Source: Chiua virens (Eukaryota; Basidiomycota; Agaricomycetes; Boletales; Boletaceae). Taken from it: DNA of 64,000 bases. The DNA is taken from positions 186,001 to 250,000 of the forward strand of contig JAHNUO010000034.1 in the NCBI GenBank assembly GCA_019787685.1, written 5' to 3'. The notes beneath the pieces are model-generated. The model worked only from the letters and a program-made list of their open reading frames with translations, was not told where the DNA came from and searched no databases. The translations under genes and the position numbers were made by a program. Of the stretch, positions 12,283-25,179 are shown piece by piece; within the stretch, counting starts at the first letter, position 1; each line of letters starts with the position of its first letter.

Positions 12283-12863
12283 CCTGCAGGAGAATGGGTC
12301 ACAGTAAATGACTGCAAACACAACATTTCAGTCGTGCATAAATCACGCAAAGTTGAAACAGGTACTGAACTGCATCAGTCCCATCGCAGGGGGTGTCAAT
12401 GACCAATTACATACTTAGGCACGGCCCGGGTGATCTCTGAGGTGAGATGGGTGGATCCGTGACGTGGCATTTGGATGGTTTGACTCGGATGAATGACACG
12501 ACGCCCGTTGAATTCGACACTCTTACGACTGTAAGTTGCAAAGCAATGCAGAAAACGCGCTTCGAATTTTGTGTTATGTACCAAATCAAGCTAGTGTCAC
12601 TCAGGCTGTGACTCGACTGTGACAAGGATTTGCCTCCGTACCAGGAACAAAAAGGAATCCTCAGTACTCTATAGAAGCTTTACCTCTATCAATTGGTACA
12701 ACGATGCTTTTTTGTACTGTCGAATTGCTGGAGAGCAAACTATCTAGTAATATATGTATACGAATTCCCGCAAGCCATCAGATCTGCAATGCGATATCCC
12801 CCCTCATGTGTGTCAGCCAAAAACAAAGAGGCCGCCTGAGGGGTACTTCATGCCAGTGACATT
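12283..12863. promoter_or_regulatory. Upstream region of copy A, duplicated together with the gene
   Basis: The ~200 bp upstream of copy A (12330-12500) resemble the region upstream of copy B (14560-14730): both hold CATCGCAGGG, GACCAATTACATA/GACGAATTACATA and a CATGACGCC/GACACGACGCC box. The duplicated unit is therefore about 2.25 kb and includes the promoter. Confidence 0.5.
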
Positions 12864-14529
12864 TCATACCCTTTTTATGTCCGACAATTCTATACCGCTC
12901 GGAGACTCCTCATGTCTAAACTCGATGCAGTGTGAGGCCGTTTGGATATCACGGGTGTCCCAACGGCCGTCAGGCGGCATAGAGTCAAACCGTCTCTCTG
13001 TGGTCCGGTGGATGATGATCTCCGACCGAGATTGCAATCGAAGCCTTCGGAGGTTTAGGATGACTCGTTGACCACAGACAATCACAAATGGGAGGATCCT
13101 GTATCCTGCGGTCAGATATAGGATGTCATCACCGTAGTCATCACGTACCCCATGAAAATCTGGCTGCGCGGGTCCTGCAGTGATTTAAGCTGAATGCTCC
13201 AAATACGTGAACCGGCTATCTTACATTGATAAAAACGGTCCTGGGAGGACGAGTGTGAGCCACCTACAGCAACGACCTGCAGAGAGAACTCACTGAGTTA
13301 CGACGGTCAACATCCCGGTGGCAAGGATCGCCTGTATGGTGGCATCAATGGGACGATCGTCTAATATACACGCATAGTAACGTACAAAGAAAAATAAGAA
13401 CGCTGAAGGAGAGGTCAACTTGCGCTAGACTAAAAGACTGCATGTGCTGACCATCTCTATACAGAACACGATAAATCGGTGGTTGTCGGAGCTGTGTTCC
13501 TTTTTTTAAGCGCTTGGCGAGGGGATATGTGACCATGGCAAGCGCAACAGCATCGAGACACACTCTGCCGTGCTGGTCAGTGCGACTACATAATCCTGCT
13601 TAGAGTTCACCTACCCCGCCACAGGCACAACCCACTGCGATCAAGCAGACGAGGGTTTGAGTTGTTATCTCAAAGCGGTCAAATTAGGGGAAAGGTAAAC
13701 TCACAGTCTTTGCTGAGTGTCCCGTTAGCGATTACATAAGGAATAAGTAGAGCACAAAAAAGTACTCACGAGTTCCTTGGGGAGTACATATGCCTGTACC
13801 CTCCACAACAATCAATCCAAGTGCTGTTCAAAATTCAGTTGCACGTCCCCGCTGAGATCGTATTACACACGTTGTTTGAGAGTCATTACCATTGAAAGTA
13901 GCGTCAACCCAGCGCATGCTGAGATGTACAGAACATAAACGGAAATCAATGCAGTGGCGACGCGATGGGTGCAGCCCCAGATGGCCCATGCTCGTAGTAT
14001 AACCAAAACTATGTTTTTTGACGTCAATAAAGCGCATTTTGGAGTAAGGAAAGAACCTTACTACGGATTGATTCCCCAGACATGAGTCCAAAAAGAGCGA
14101 CAAACCACCTGAAATAAATGCAAAACTGGTATATCGCAGGGCTTAAGTGTCCTTGAACATCTGGGAACGGGCTGGGAAATCACCCTTGGGGAGCTGGTAC
14201 TGAAGAGGTCGAGTTGCTGGAGCGTATACAGGGATTGTCCGACCAAGTTGCCATAGCGGTTTAAAAGAAAGATGATCTTTACCGCGGTCCATCGTGAGTT
14301 CCAAATGTAGTTCAGCTTAAAGCCCGCTCTCAGAAAGGGCGCCCTATGAAGGAGCAAAGCACGTACTTCATAATTGAAAGTGAGAAAGTAATCGTAAACC
14401 AGTAAACTCTGGCCTCCAACAGCAACGAGTCTGGCTTGATTCAATCAACGGTGGGGAAACCAGGATGAAAGTGAAGGGTACTCACTGGCGGATGAACAAC
14501 CTACTCAGATTTTGTTTGGAAGATTCCAT
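12864..14529 (-). CDS. DUF6533-type seven-helix membrane protein, copy B
   Basis: Start ATG at 14529 (MESSKQNLSRLFIRQ), stop at 12864. It has the same exon order as copy A: LVAVGGQSLLVYDYFLTFNY, then IWNSRWTAVKIIFLLNRYG, later membrane segments, and a charged tail with GQRVILNLRRLRLQSRSE and ELSDIKRV. Sequence similarity runs through exons, introns and upstream DNA, so this is a tandem gene duplication in the same orientation. Some middle exon borders are inferred from copy A. The function of the family is unknown. Confidence 0.72.
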
Positions 14530-15774
14530 CTTGAAGGAGAAAGAGCCGAGGCGAATAGTTTTAGTCGTACATCGTACCCGGCGAGTTAAAATAGGTGCTG
14601 AGCTACCATCGCAGGGCTCAGTCTGTGACGAATTACATATGTAGGCAGCTTAATCTCCGACGTGAAATGAATCATGTGGCTCTCGTGGCATGCAGATATC
14701 GGATAATATGTCATGACGCCCCAAGTTGGCGTATATTTGAACGGTCGCTCAGTGACATTAATTAATGTTTTGGATGCGGATGCTGGTCGTGTCACCACTC
14801 ACCACTCAGTGGTAGAGTTACCACAACAACCCATGCCTAATGTAAGAACGAATCTGGAACGAAGGGTCTTGATCTTCGAGAGAGACGTACATTTGGAAAG
14901 GATTCAAAGGCGTCGTACCAGTACTTTGGAACATTGTAGTCTGATCAGGGCAGCAAGGTAACCTTGCATATTTATATTTTGCAACATTCAAGCTGAAACG
15001 TGGCGCTCAGCCGAGCGCCCTTGGCTAGTACTAAATAGGCTAATACTTAAACATTGTGACTTACTCGGTATCGTATTTAAAAGTTACTCCGATGGAAAAC
15101 ACGAGAACCATCCCTGTTCGCTCTCGACTCGGAGTCTCTAGTCGTAGTGTGATCAACTTGTTCACTGAGGCCAGACTCTGGGCTTGTCTGAGTCCGACCC
15201 CTGTCTCAGCTAAGTGTGCCCCTGACCTGTCCAGAAAACAGTCGTCATGGACAGTCGCGTCGCGTCGCAGCCTCGTGCGCGTCCAGCCCTACAGGGTCCT
15301 GTTGGCAATTTGAAATTGCTATGTCACCTTCGGAAAACACTACACAGGTGGTAAAAGAAGTTTGTAGGACGATGTTTCCGGACACTGACTGAGACAAGTC
15401 GGATAACCTCTCGGAGGGGGCGAGTTTGTCAGGAAGGTTGTGATAATTTGATAAATACTAGAGCGAAAGGTGGGATGGGTTCGTATACGAGTAATACTAG
15501 GGCCGTTCGGAATTGAAACATGTTGTTTTGGATTCGGGTATACTAGTAGCCAAAGTCGAGCCTTTTACGCCAGAACGATGTTGTCACTTTTGAACACACC
15601 TACGCTTATTTATTTATTTGGCGATACTTTGCCAGGAACAGCTTCAAATTCCGGCTGCAGCCGAATTAGCTCCTTGCATCATCAATCTTCTGCTTCCAGT
15701 CTTGTGAGTTAGGGTTAGGGTTTGTCGCAACTCACAGCGGCGGCTAAGTGATTCGCACCATAGTACTGGCAATC
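14530..15774. other. Intergenic region, no gene seen
   Basis: 1.25 kb without a convincing ORF. The first 200 bp are the upstream region of DUF6533 copy B. Two adjacent TTAGGG units occur at 15709-15720 and look incidental. Confidence 0.45.
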
Positions 15775-16487
15775 ATGACAGCAGCACGGCAAGTATTAAT
15801 CAATACAAACCTTCAAGTTGACCATGTCCACTCACATTCATACCTCTTTACAGATCTCTTACTAACTGCATATTTTGCAAGATCATCAAAGGATCGTCAC
15901 TGATTTGATCACGTATATCTGTCTATCCTGACCCATCTAACAGGTGATATACCTAGCTTTAAGCTTGTTGAAACAGGGCTTTCGTACGCATCATACTTTC
16001 TCTTCTTACCACAACACTCATCAATTCTAGATACGCCTTTCTCGACATCGGCCCGGTCTCTCGAGGTCACGCCCTCATCATCCCCAAAGGTAACCTCCTC
16101 CAGCGCTTGCAACTTGTTTGATCCTTTATCTACAACAGATCATGCTGTAAAAATGCACGAGCTCCCAGACGAGTACCTCGCCGACGCACTCCCGATCGCT
16201 AAGAAGATTGCTCTCGCACAAGGGCTTGAGAATTACAACCTTCTTCAGGTTAGCATGGCATCAGCATTTTGTCGCTTCATTCCTCTCACGCGTTGTGCAC
16301 AACGCAGAACAACGGACGTCTGGCACATCAGGAAGTGGACCATGTCCATTTCCACGTCATCCCCAAACCGAATGAGACCGAGGGCCTCGTTTTTAGTCCT
16401 GAAAGCTGGCCGGCGCAGAAGCCCTCCATGGACGATCTGAAAGCATACCATGACACATTGATTGAGAAGCTGGGAGGGAAACTGTGA
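15775..16487 (+). CDS. HIT-family (histidine triad) nucleotide hydrolase, copy 1
   Basis: Six exons: 15775-15788, 15854-15891, 15944-15983, 16031-16089, 16139-16248 and 16308-16487. The product runs MTAARSLTNCIFCKIIK, GDIPSFKLVETGLSYAFLD, PVSRGHALIIPK and finally VDHVHFHVIPKP, which carries the HxHxH triad. CxxC near the N-terminus and length (~145 aa) fit Hint/Hnt1-type purine nucleoside phosphoramidases. Intron 1 must be GC-AG (donor GCAAGT at 15789) to keep frame. Intron 2 (15892-15943) would need a GA donor (GATCGT), because no GT gives the right phase; copy 2 has a normal GT there. Confidence 0.88.
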
Positions 16488-17209
16488 ACCACGATTGGCG
16501 AGCAATCGTATTGATGTCCGTTAGCTCACGATCGCAACACTATATGTTTGGTTCCCGTTGTCAATATAGAGAGACGTCCTGTGCCATTTGCTACTAACGC
16601 GTTCAACACTGCGCTTGTACTTGTGATTAGTGCCCCTTCAAGTTGCTGTCATCGTCATAATGCAGAGGCGGTACGCGCAGTCGGAACATGGCTATGCGTT
16701 GCAGTGCAAATAGGGTGGGGAAGTCGGAGGTGGCTATGTATCTTTTAACTTAGGTCCTGCCTAGCAGCTCAGGCCTGACACGAAAATAAATTTACGGCGT
16801 TGGCCTGCAAACACCGTTGGCACTAGATCATCGGCGACAAACACTCATCGAATGGCCGCTACTAGAATAGGTGAGTTTCCTGCTTCTAGTACGTTCTCTA
16901 ATTCTAACACAATATTTTGGTCTAGTCATCAGTCATCGCCAGCAAACAACCTCCATATGTACTAGTAGTAGCATATGTCAATGAGTCGGACGAAAAAGTC
17001 GCCGAACGAATAGTTTTAAGTCAGCTATTCTGCTGTGTTTAAATTCGAAGGCAACCGCCTGCACGACCACTTTTGGTACGTCTGTAGGCGAATAACGACC
17101 CTTCTAGAAACGTGCATAGGCCCAACGTATTACACAGCCAAGATGCTTGTCGTATAAGTATCTGGCAAGTTGACGCGTCTCGTTCACTCAATCGCGAAGA
17201 ACGAGCACC
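16488..17209. other. Intergenic region between the two HIT genes
   Basis: About 720 bp; no ORF with coding character. It presumably holds the promoter of HIT copy 2. Confidence 0.45.
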
Positions 17210-17975
17210 ATGACTACCCCAAGGCAAGTAACAAAAGGCAACGCCGCGTCGACCTGCACCGCTGACCATCATGATCAACACATCATAGATCTCTCGATAA
17301 ATGCGCCTTTTGCAAGATCATCAAACGTAAATCGTCTTCCGAGTGACTCATCGTATCTTTATCTTGATGCGCCCATCGTTACAGGCGAGATACCCAGTTT
17401 CAAGATCGACGAAACAGAATTATCGTCCGTACCATGTCTTCATCCTTTGCTTGGTGACGCATCAATGTTCATCTACATTCTTTCTGCAGATATGCATTCC
17501 TGGCACTTCCACCGGTGACGGAGGGCCACTTGCATGCTCTCGTCGTTCCCAAAGGTACGCCACCTTGCACCCATCACACTCCTTCGCTCAGCGAATGCCT
17601 GTCGACACGCACAGATCACGCCGTGAAGATGCACGAAGTCCCAGATGACTACCTCGCGGATGTCATCCGCCTCGCCAAGAAGGTCGCCATCGATCACGGT
17701 CTCGTCGACTACAACATCATCCAGGTGCGTTCCCCATCACATCCCCCTTGGCCGCTTTCTCATCACGTTGCTCCTTGTGCCCCGAACAGAACAACGGGAG
17801 GATAGCGTACCAGTCTGTCGACCACGTTCATTTTCACGTTATCGATAAACCCGATGTGGACACTGGCCTCGTCGTCAAGTGGCCCCCGCAAAAGTCCCCA
17901 GAGGAACTCGAGGTATATCGTGCGGAGCTATTCAAGAAGACGGGCGCAGAGGGTAAGACCCTGTACGATGACTGA
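17210..17975 (+). CDS. HIT-family nucleotide hydrolase, copy 2
   Basis: The same six-exon plan as copy 1: MTTPRSLDKCAFCKIIK, REIPSFKIDETELSYAFL, EGHLHALVVPKDHAVKMHE, NNGRIAYQSVDHVHFHVI, with the triad His-x-His-x-His, ending KTLYDD and TGA. Intron 1 is again GC-AG (donor GCAAGT after MTTPR), so this uncommon splice border predates the duplication. Copy 1 and copy 2 are clearly paralogous but well diverged. Likely role: hydrolysis of AMP-lysine or aminoacyl-AMP type substrates, from family knowledge. Confidence 0.9.
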
Positions 17976-18438
17976 TACGCTGGTGGAAATCGAGAATACA
18001 TCTTGATGGAAGGAAATACATGTAGATTTATCGTTTATGGGGAATGTGGAAAGGATGGTAATGTGAGCGAGTTGGTTATGATAAGGAGCACCGTCGTCCG
18101 ATCTACTTATAGTAGACATCCTAGTAGGCAGGTTCCACAATGTCTCACTGTCTCGAAGACCTTTTGTGACCTGTCTTTCGTGGCCTGCCACGTCCGACAA
18201 TCACCAGGTCGAGGTCCCCAGGCCCCGACCTCTGATGACAATGGCTTGGTCGGAACTCAGTCAGTACTCATTACTCGTTGACACATCTCACAATTCGCTC
18301 GAGCTATTACGCCCATTCACGACGCCTAAAGATTGTTCAAGGTAAATAAGTGATTCTCCATTTTCGAGCACATGTTCGTACACCGATTAGATCACATCCC
18401 GTCTAAGATACTAGCCCCCTGATCCAGTACAAGCTTCA
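17976..18438. other. Intergenic region
   Basis: 460 bp between the convergent HIT copy 2 (+) and RPAP1 (-). No gene seen. Confidence 0.45.
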
Positions 18439-21400
18439 TCAACGCTTGAGCAACGTCCCCACTCGCTCCGCCACACTCTCCCCCATCGACCGTTGCACGA
18501 ACGCCACGCGTTCCTCCCGCCATCCACCGTCCCCCATGCCATCCTCCCCGCCCTGATAACACGTCGGCGGCAACACGAATGCACCCCACGCGCGCTGCCG
18601 GTACAATACCACGTCCTTCACCACATCCGCCCCGCCGTGTACGAGCACCACCCTCAACAGCCTCGCTCGCGTCGCCGCTATCTGTCCCTCCTCGATCCCC
18701 TCCCCGAGATCTGCCCACACCGTACATGCAACATGATGTACCGCCACGAGCCTCAGGAATCCATCCACCTGACCCCGATCGGTGGTCACCAGCGCCGCGA
18801 CGTACGCACCCAACACCCCTGCGTCCCGCTCGACTGGGTAGAGGTACTCCCGCACATCGCCTATGACCGTACATACGACCTCGTCGATCGAGATCCGCAC
18901 ACTCCGCACGACGTCTGCCAACGCGCCCCCGCCCTCGCTAGTGTCAGCGTTGCCCGGGCCGGCCTTGGATACGGCACCCGGGCCGTCCCCGCCGCACCAC
19001 AACGCCCGTCGGTAGTCCACCGGGTAGCGCATCGCCAGCGGGGTCACGACCAATGTCGCAAAAATCCGGTGTCCAAACGACACTGCGCCGTACAATGCCA
19101 CCAGGTCCGTGTAAAACTGGTAAAATGGGGTCCTGTCCAGGTAGGGTTTCGACGCGTCTTCGAGCGTGCGCGCGTCCGTCGAGGGTGGGTCACCCCCGCG
19201 CATAGTCAACGGCGCGAGCAGCAGAGACATGAGTCGCTCGACCCCGTCGTCCCGGTAAACCTCCATCGCCGTCCCGCCGAAACCGACCCCGTGCTCGAGC
19301 ATGCACACCCGCATGCACGCGAATACCACTTCGGCCGCGTCAGGCATGCACCCCTCTAGTCCATGTGCTGCCAACACCCTGCGCGCCGCCAGCGCCAACA
19401 TCAGTGTCGCACGCACCACATCCACTTCGCTCGCGGTCCACTTGGCTGGGAGGGCACGGAAGACCGGCGAGGCACCAGAACGCAAGAGGTGTGTCAGTGG
19501 GGCGAACAAAAAGTCGCGTGTGAGGGGGAGGCCGGCCGAGAACGTGCGCACTGTGTGCATGTCGGGATCGTCACCCTTGACAGATCCGGACGAAGAGGAA
19601 GGCGAGGGAAGACGGAGCGTCGAGGACCGCGAGATGCTCTCGGTACTCGGCCGAAGTGGCGCCACGTATACGTCCCCCTCGGGCCTCACCGTGTACTCGA
19701 GGAATGGTCGCAGGACGTCGACATCGACATCCTGAGGTAGCTCTGCGGGATTAGCTCCGACGAATTGCGGCGTGACGTGCGAAAAAGAGTCGAGCATGGC
19801 GAACCCGTGAGATTCGTCCCCTGGAAGAAGGCGAGGAAGGAATACGAGTGCCTGGGCGAACCATAGCTGAGGGTTCGTGCCAGGGATATACCGCGAGACG
19901 CGGTGAAAGTGGATGATGAAGCGCGTCAGAGGGCGTAGGTAGGTACGCAGATATGCTGCGCCAGGCGAGTCGGGAAGAGACCAGATCGAATGCTTGACAA
20001 GGGTCGCCGAGAGCGCCGAGAGCTCACTCAACGGGAGCGCGAAAGGGGGCGCGGACAGCAATGTACTGTTGTTGAGCGGGGGGAGGCAGGCTATGAATAG
20101 ACGGAGTGAAGAGGCAAGAACAGCAGCGCCACTCGCCAGTGACTTGAGAACACGCTCCCCAGTCGGACCCACTTGCCCAAGATCGTGCTGGATTGCCTCC
20201 AACGCACCCCGTACGACCCCTAATTCAGTCCCATCTCCTGAATTGAAGGACACCCTGAGCATCCGGAGTACCTCTTCTCTTTCTCCTTCACCGCCCTTGA
20301 CGCTATTTATCCGTGCCCCCTCGAGCCACGCAGCTTCAGCGTCCCATATTGCTGCATAGGCTGGCCAATGTGGTCTGTCAGTCCCCAGTCCCTCCTTGAG
20401 TTTCCGTATGTCTGTTGCCCAACCCCACGCAGACACCTGACTCCAAAGTATCTCGTGGGGGGGTCTCGTCGCGTGCGGATTTGTGGCGCATATAGTCCAT
20501 GCTTCCAAAAGGGACGCCCAGGATGCACGAAGCCGCGTAGATACAGAATCTGAGGCAGACTCGGACGCGCTCGTAGAGTCGACGAAGGCTGGGCTCAGGA
20601 TATACAGTGCAAGCGCACTAAACACTGGCGACGCTGTAGTGGCAATATGAGCATAGAGACCGTACGAAGCGAGGGTGGCGTAGAACCGAAGAGTGTACGT
20701 CAGGAGTGTCGCGGCGAGAGCCTGTGAATAGGGCGAAGAGGAGGGAAGGATGGCAATAAATCGAAGAAGTGCATCTGCAGGGTCGAGCAGCGCCGATGCG
20801 TTCGAACGTGATGCGGAAGCCAGAGTGATCAGCAACTGAAGTGCAACCGGATTAGGCGGCAACGAATCTTCCTTGGGTGGAATGGGTGTCAGTAGAAACG
20901 TGTTGAGGATGGCAGCGACGAGACGAGGTGTAGTGGTGATCATATCTGCAACTTTGTTGGACTGTTGAGAAAGCCAGTGGATGACGGCCAGTAGTTGCTC
21001 GAGTGATTCAGCAGGGAGGGCAGCATGTGAAAGGATAACTGTAACTTGGGGCAGAAAATAATCGAGCTGTAGCGAAGAGACGACATCGGGAGCGAGAGAG
21101 AGCTCTATATCGTCCAAATCCTTCGCTGTTCTATCCCACTCGACAAGACACGCCCAAACAATCTCGACGGCACGGGCGCCGAGGCTACCGATCTGGTCAA
21201 TGGCAGTCAAGCCTGCTGCCAGGATACGCTTTCGAAGTTCACCTTCTTGACCAGCGAACGCGAAAATTTTATCCGGGTTGTCAGGTTCTCGTACTTGCCG
21301 TCCCAAACGATAGGCAATTCTGGCTAGAATGCCGAGCATTGAGGCGCGTTGCGCTGGAACGGTGGAACGGGACAAGAGAAATATGTCGTCTATGGTGTAC

Positions 21401-22592
21401 CCTGCGTGACTACCTTCAGCATGATGATGTAGTCCAAGGTGGGAGGGTAGCGAAGAAGAAATAGATGCTGGAATCGGGGCACCGTGAAGGTCAAATCGAG
21501 GGCTAGATGGATTCGTCTCTCGGAAAGACATCTCCATCCAAGCGAGGTTCGGATCGTTTGCAGGCACATTTGGAAAGTATCGCCGACGTATATACTCGGG
21601 AGTACCTTCCTCCAGTTCATCATCGTCTTTGGAAGCAGGCGCGAGCTGATCTTCAGTGGGCCCCTCAATTGGGTGAGGTCGCTTGGATGGAACAGTATGG
21701 TTGTGAAATGTGCCCAGAGATACGATTGAGTCGTCCTTCGTGTCGGGTGGGGGCGGGAGTGCCAGAACGGTTCGTTTGGGCGACACAGGCGCTGATTCGT
21801 ATATGTGCACGTCATCCGGGGTGACCTCTGCAAAGCGCAATTTGCGACTTGTCCTGCTCGATGGACGCGTGCTGCTCGTCGCAGGTAACGGGGATGGTGC
21901 TGAAGGTCTGAGTTTTCAGTAGACAGAACATAGGAGTAGATCTTACCTGGTCGGGTTATATTGTCTAGACTTTTGACTCTTAGTACGCTCGGTCTGACAG
22001 CCAGCCCCTGTGACACACGACGAGGTGAAGGGGAAGCCATGATGGGTATGGAGTCGGAGTCGGGTCCGGCCGTCTGGTGAGCTTCATTGTTTCTGTCGCT
22101 CGACACATCCTCAGTTTCCCGTTGTACTGCTCGTATAGGCTGCTCTTTTACGACCGCCTCTTTTTCTTGCTGTTCCTTCCGCCACCGTGCCGCTTGGACG
22201 CGCTTCAATAGCTCCACAGTTCCATCACCCATCTGATCCAAGATCGACCGCCTTTCTTCTTCGATTTCTTTGTCGCTCATACGCTCGATCTTTCGCGCGT
22301 TCTCTTCCTGTATCTGGCGACGGAGGGCATCAGCATTGGTTGGGACTGGTTTCGGGTCATCAATGGATTGTGTGGATACGATAGAAGAGGCGCAATTCTG
22401 TCTTCCAACACCACCGTTGCCCTTCGAGATGGCTCCATCCCGTGCGCGAGCAAAAGCGCTCTTGAATCGATGCTGTGCTGTCGGAAAGCCTGTCCCTGGT
22501 ATCGGTGTGAACCTGGAGGACGACACGGAGGGTGGATGAAGCGTCGTGCGCTCGAACACGGAGCCTAACAGAGAACGATCATCGGTAGACAT
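18439..22592 (-). CDS. RPAP1: RNA polymerase II-associated protein 1 (RPAP1/Rba50)
   Basis: Exon 1 is 22592-21947 and exon 2 is 21899-18439, joined by a 47-nt intron (21900-21946) in frame; the product is about 1368 residues. RPAP1 N-terminal motif: EENARKIERMSDKEIEEERR followed by SILDQMGDGTVELLKRV (residues ~95-140). The RPAP1 C-like block contains RFDLHGAPI and YTIDDIFLLSRSTVPAQRA. The long remainder is helical and repeat-like. RPAP1/Rba50 acts in the cytoplasm in assembly and nuclear import of RNA polymerase II. The 3.46-kb exon is open without any break, which argues against a generally error-ridden assembly. Confidence 0.9.
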
Positions 22593-23165
22593 TCCCTGCG
22601 CCGACGAGGTCCAAGTGAGCGGTTGATTAGGGTCAAGATGCTACCGTTACGTAAGGTAATTCAAGTACCACATCTTGATCATTTCATTAGTACAAGTTGC
22701 TACTTGAGACTCGTCAATCGTGACCCATAAGCATTCGTTCATGCCAACATCGTATATCTGGTGCACACGTATCGAGATTCGACATGCAATGAGGCTTTGG
22801 GGAACGACAATCTGCTCTCTTCGAGCGGCTGTGACACGTACGGAAGCCAACGAATGACTCCAGATGCCTCGAAATCCCAGCCAGAATGTTCTTTGCAATG
22901 CCGATCGGCACCACATTGTTGACAGCGTTATTCGTCTGGGTTGTGCGTCTCTGCGCCTAACAAATGCGCCAGAATTTTGTCCATCGCTAGAGGATTCCGC
23001 ACGGCCCTTACCCTTGTCTGAGCTGGTCTGCTATGAACGCCTGAGAATCACATGTCAATCCCTCGTGAGGGGAGTTGCATCTTCATCTCGTCCTCGTCCT
23101 CGTCCAACCTAACCTCTGGCAAAATCGGTTTATATTCCACCATCATCTCGGATTAAGCGCGAGAC
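22593..23165. other. Intergenic region
   Basis: 570 bp, probably including the RPAP1 promoter. No convincing gene. Confidence 0.4.
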
Positions 23166-23171
23166 AACAAC

Positions 23172-24702
23172 TAGGATCCTAGCGTGATCGACTCATCATA
23201 TCGTGCTTCAGCAAATCCAAATCCGTCCCGTGATTGCTTACTCCGAATCATCATCGCTGGCGTGCAACTGGTTACATAACATACCTTGTCGACGGGCTTT
23301 CCAATCTCTAATGCTTCGCTTGGCATCCCCGGTTTTGCATCGGTTTCAGTGACCCCTTCTAGCACTTCTTCGCTGTCCTCCACATTTCTTCTCCTTGCCT
23401 TTTTATCCTTGCCTTTCGCCTCTCCTTCGCTTCTCATCCTGAGTCTCACACTCCTTCGTTGTCTTCATCTTCACTTCATCCTCGTCACTTCCTTCACCTT
23501 CCTCTTCATCATCGCTGCTCTCTGCCTCGATCGGGATAACGATCCCACTGGACTCGAGACACACGAACCGGTCAAATTCGTCCAATTGCAAGGTATGAAA
23601 ATCGTCCAGCGTATGCGCGCGCGCCCAACTCAAAGATGCCCCCATAGCTGTATAACACCAAAGAGTGAGGTTGCATATGAGTTGCGTGGTGAGGATCGAC
23701 GGTCATATTCCGGAGCACTGCGAGCATGGCGTTGTAGCGCGGCATCGATTTCGTCAAGTTTGGGTCGTCGGGATCAGCGTCGTCATCATGTTTAGGTTCC
23801 GGATTGGGTTGCATCGCCAGCGCAGAAGTAACTTAGAAAGCAGCATGCACGTTCTGAATGCAAGCGTGATATCGGACTTGCCTGCGTTTCATCGTCATCT
23901 TCCAGTTCCTCGCCATGGTCAAGCGCCGATTGCATCGCTCCCACCCTTGGCCTGTTACTTTTACCCCCACCTTTCTTTCCGGTCTTTTGACATGCATTGC
24001 AATACATCGACCGTTACTCCCAACTGGTATCCATACTTTTCATCCGTAAAAATACACATTGATCGTCATCGTCTCTGTCAATGAAATCGCAAACTCACAG
24101 ATCGTTCCAAAACACGTTTCTAACGCTTTCTCTCCCCGCTCCTCGTCCGTCACCCCTCCAAACATGACCCCGGTGCTCTTCGCCAACCAGAGTACCGTCG
24201 TACACCCCGCACGCGCAGTCGGCGTGTGGGTTGACGACACTGTCTTGCGTCTTTCCCATTTCAGCGTGAGTGGGGTTGGAGGGGGGGGATCGAGGGTCAT
24301 TCTGTGCGTCATCAGCACACGTGCGTACAGGACAGAAATGGAATCCATTGTACTTGAGGAGCCAGGTGTCATCAAGAATGACGCCAACGGGTCGTTTTCC
24401 TTTAATATATTCCTTGAAGTAGCTGCCTGAAGATAGAATGTGAATCATTCCAATTACGCACACTTGCCAGAGGATGTTACGACGAACCGTAAAGCACGAT
24501 GCTGTCTGGTCTCGGGGTCCGGATCAGAATATGCCTCCTCGAGGATGTCTTCAAGATTTTCATCGTTATGTCATCTTTGTCCCGTTGCCATTTTGTGGCT
24601 TTCTGCTTTTCTTCGCGTGTGGTCTTCTGAACAGCCTTGGCTTTCCTTTGCGCTTTCGTGGCCGCTTTTGTCTCATGCTGCGACGGATTTATCTTTCGGC
24701 AT
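23172..24702 (-). pseudogene. Kelch-repeat protein (KEL3/KLHDC4-like), internally deleted and frame-broken
   Basis: From the minus strand: a Lys-rich start (MPKDKS at 24702, then KAATKAQRKAKAVQKTTREE) and an ENLEDILEE stretch. It then jumps to DSIVLYG|SYFKEYIKGKRPVGVILDD and continues with PPPTPLTLKWERRKTV, GCTTVLWLAKSTGVMFGGV and acidic C-terminal segments. These match the first and last parts of Kel3/KLHDC4-type proteins. Several kelch repeats (roughly 200-300 residues) expected between ENLEDILEE and DSIVLYG are absent. At least five one-base frame changes are needed to read the rest, for example at ENVFWNDL near 24112 and just after 24050. Confidence 0.65.
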
Positions 24703-25179
24703 GAATCAAAAGTAGTCCGTGGCAATGATAAAATGGCAAGCTGGTCGTTCCAACGGCAAGACCACTTTTTGGATTAGATATATGAAAGTATTGGAGGGTT
24801 GAATCGTACGTTGGCGATCTCCTTGAAGAGCCAGAATCAATCAATCCAAAGGTATTGTAAATAGAGATAAACACCCTACATCAGCCTCGTCAGGAATTTC
24901 CTGCTGCCATTCGCCAACGATCCATGTACATTGCTTTTCTCAGTCCGGGAACCAGCACAAAACGTTTTCCGCTGAACCGGTAAAGTAGAAGGCGACAGGT
25001 CTTGAAGAAGTAACCGGTTTCGGGGTTTCGAATGCCTGACCTCCAGCGGAGAGGCAATGCTGTTTCAACTTGATGTTCGACCAAAGCTACTTGGAGGAAA
25101 AGATCAAGCTTGCGCTGGTTCAGGGCACGGTAGGGTCGTTGAGGTACGAGTCCAACGATTCAAGTCTACAGCTTCATGT
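24703..25179. other. Region between the KEL3 and ISWI remnants
   Basis: Possibly decayed ISWI C-terminus (SANT/SLIDE). I could not match any frame to it. Confidence 0.3.

Noticed and set aside
15709..15720. Two TTAGGG units as a telomere remnant
   Set aside because: Only two units and no further degenerate copies; expected by chance.
18493..19359. Plus-strand 288-codon ORF
   Set aside because: It lies opposite the intact RPAP1 exon and is His/Arg/Pro-rich, as expected of a shadow frame.
22647..22916. Minus-strand 89-codon ORF upstream of RPAP1
   Set aside because: No motifs, and the position suits the promoter region of RPAP1.
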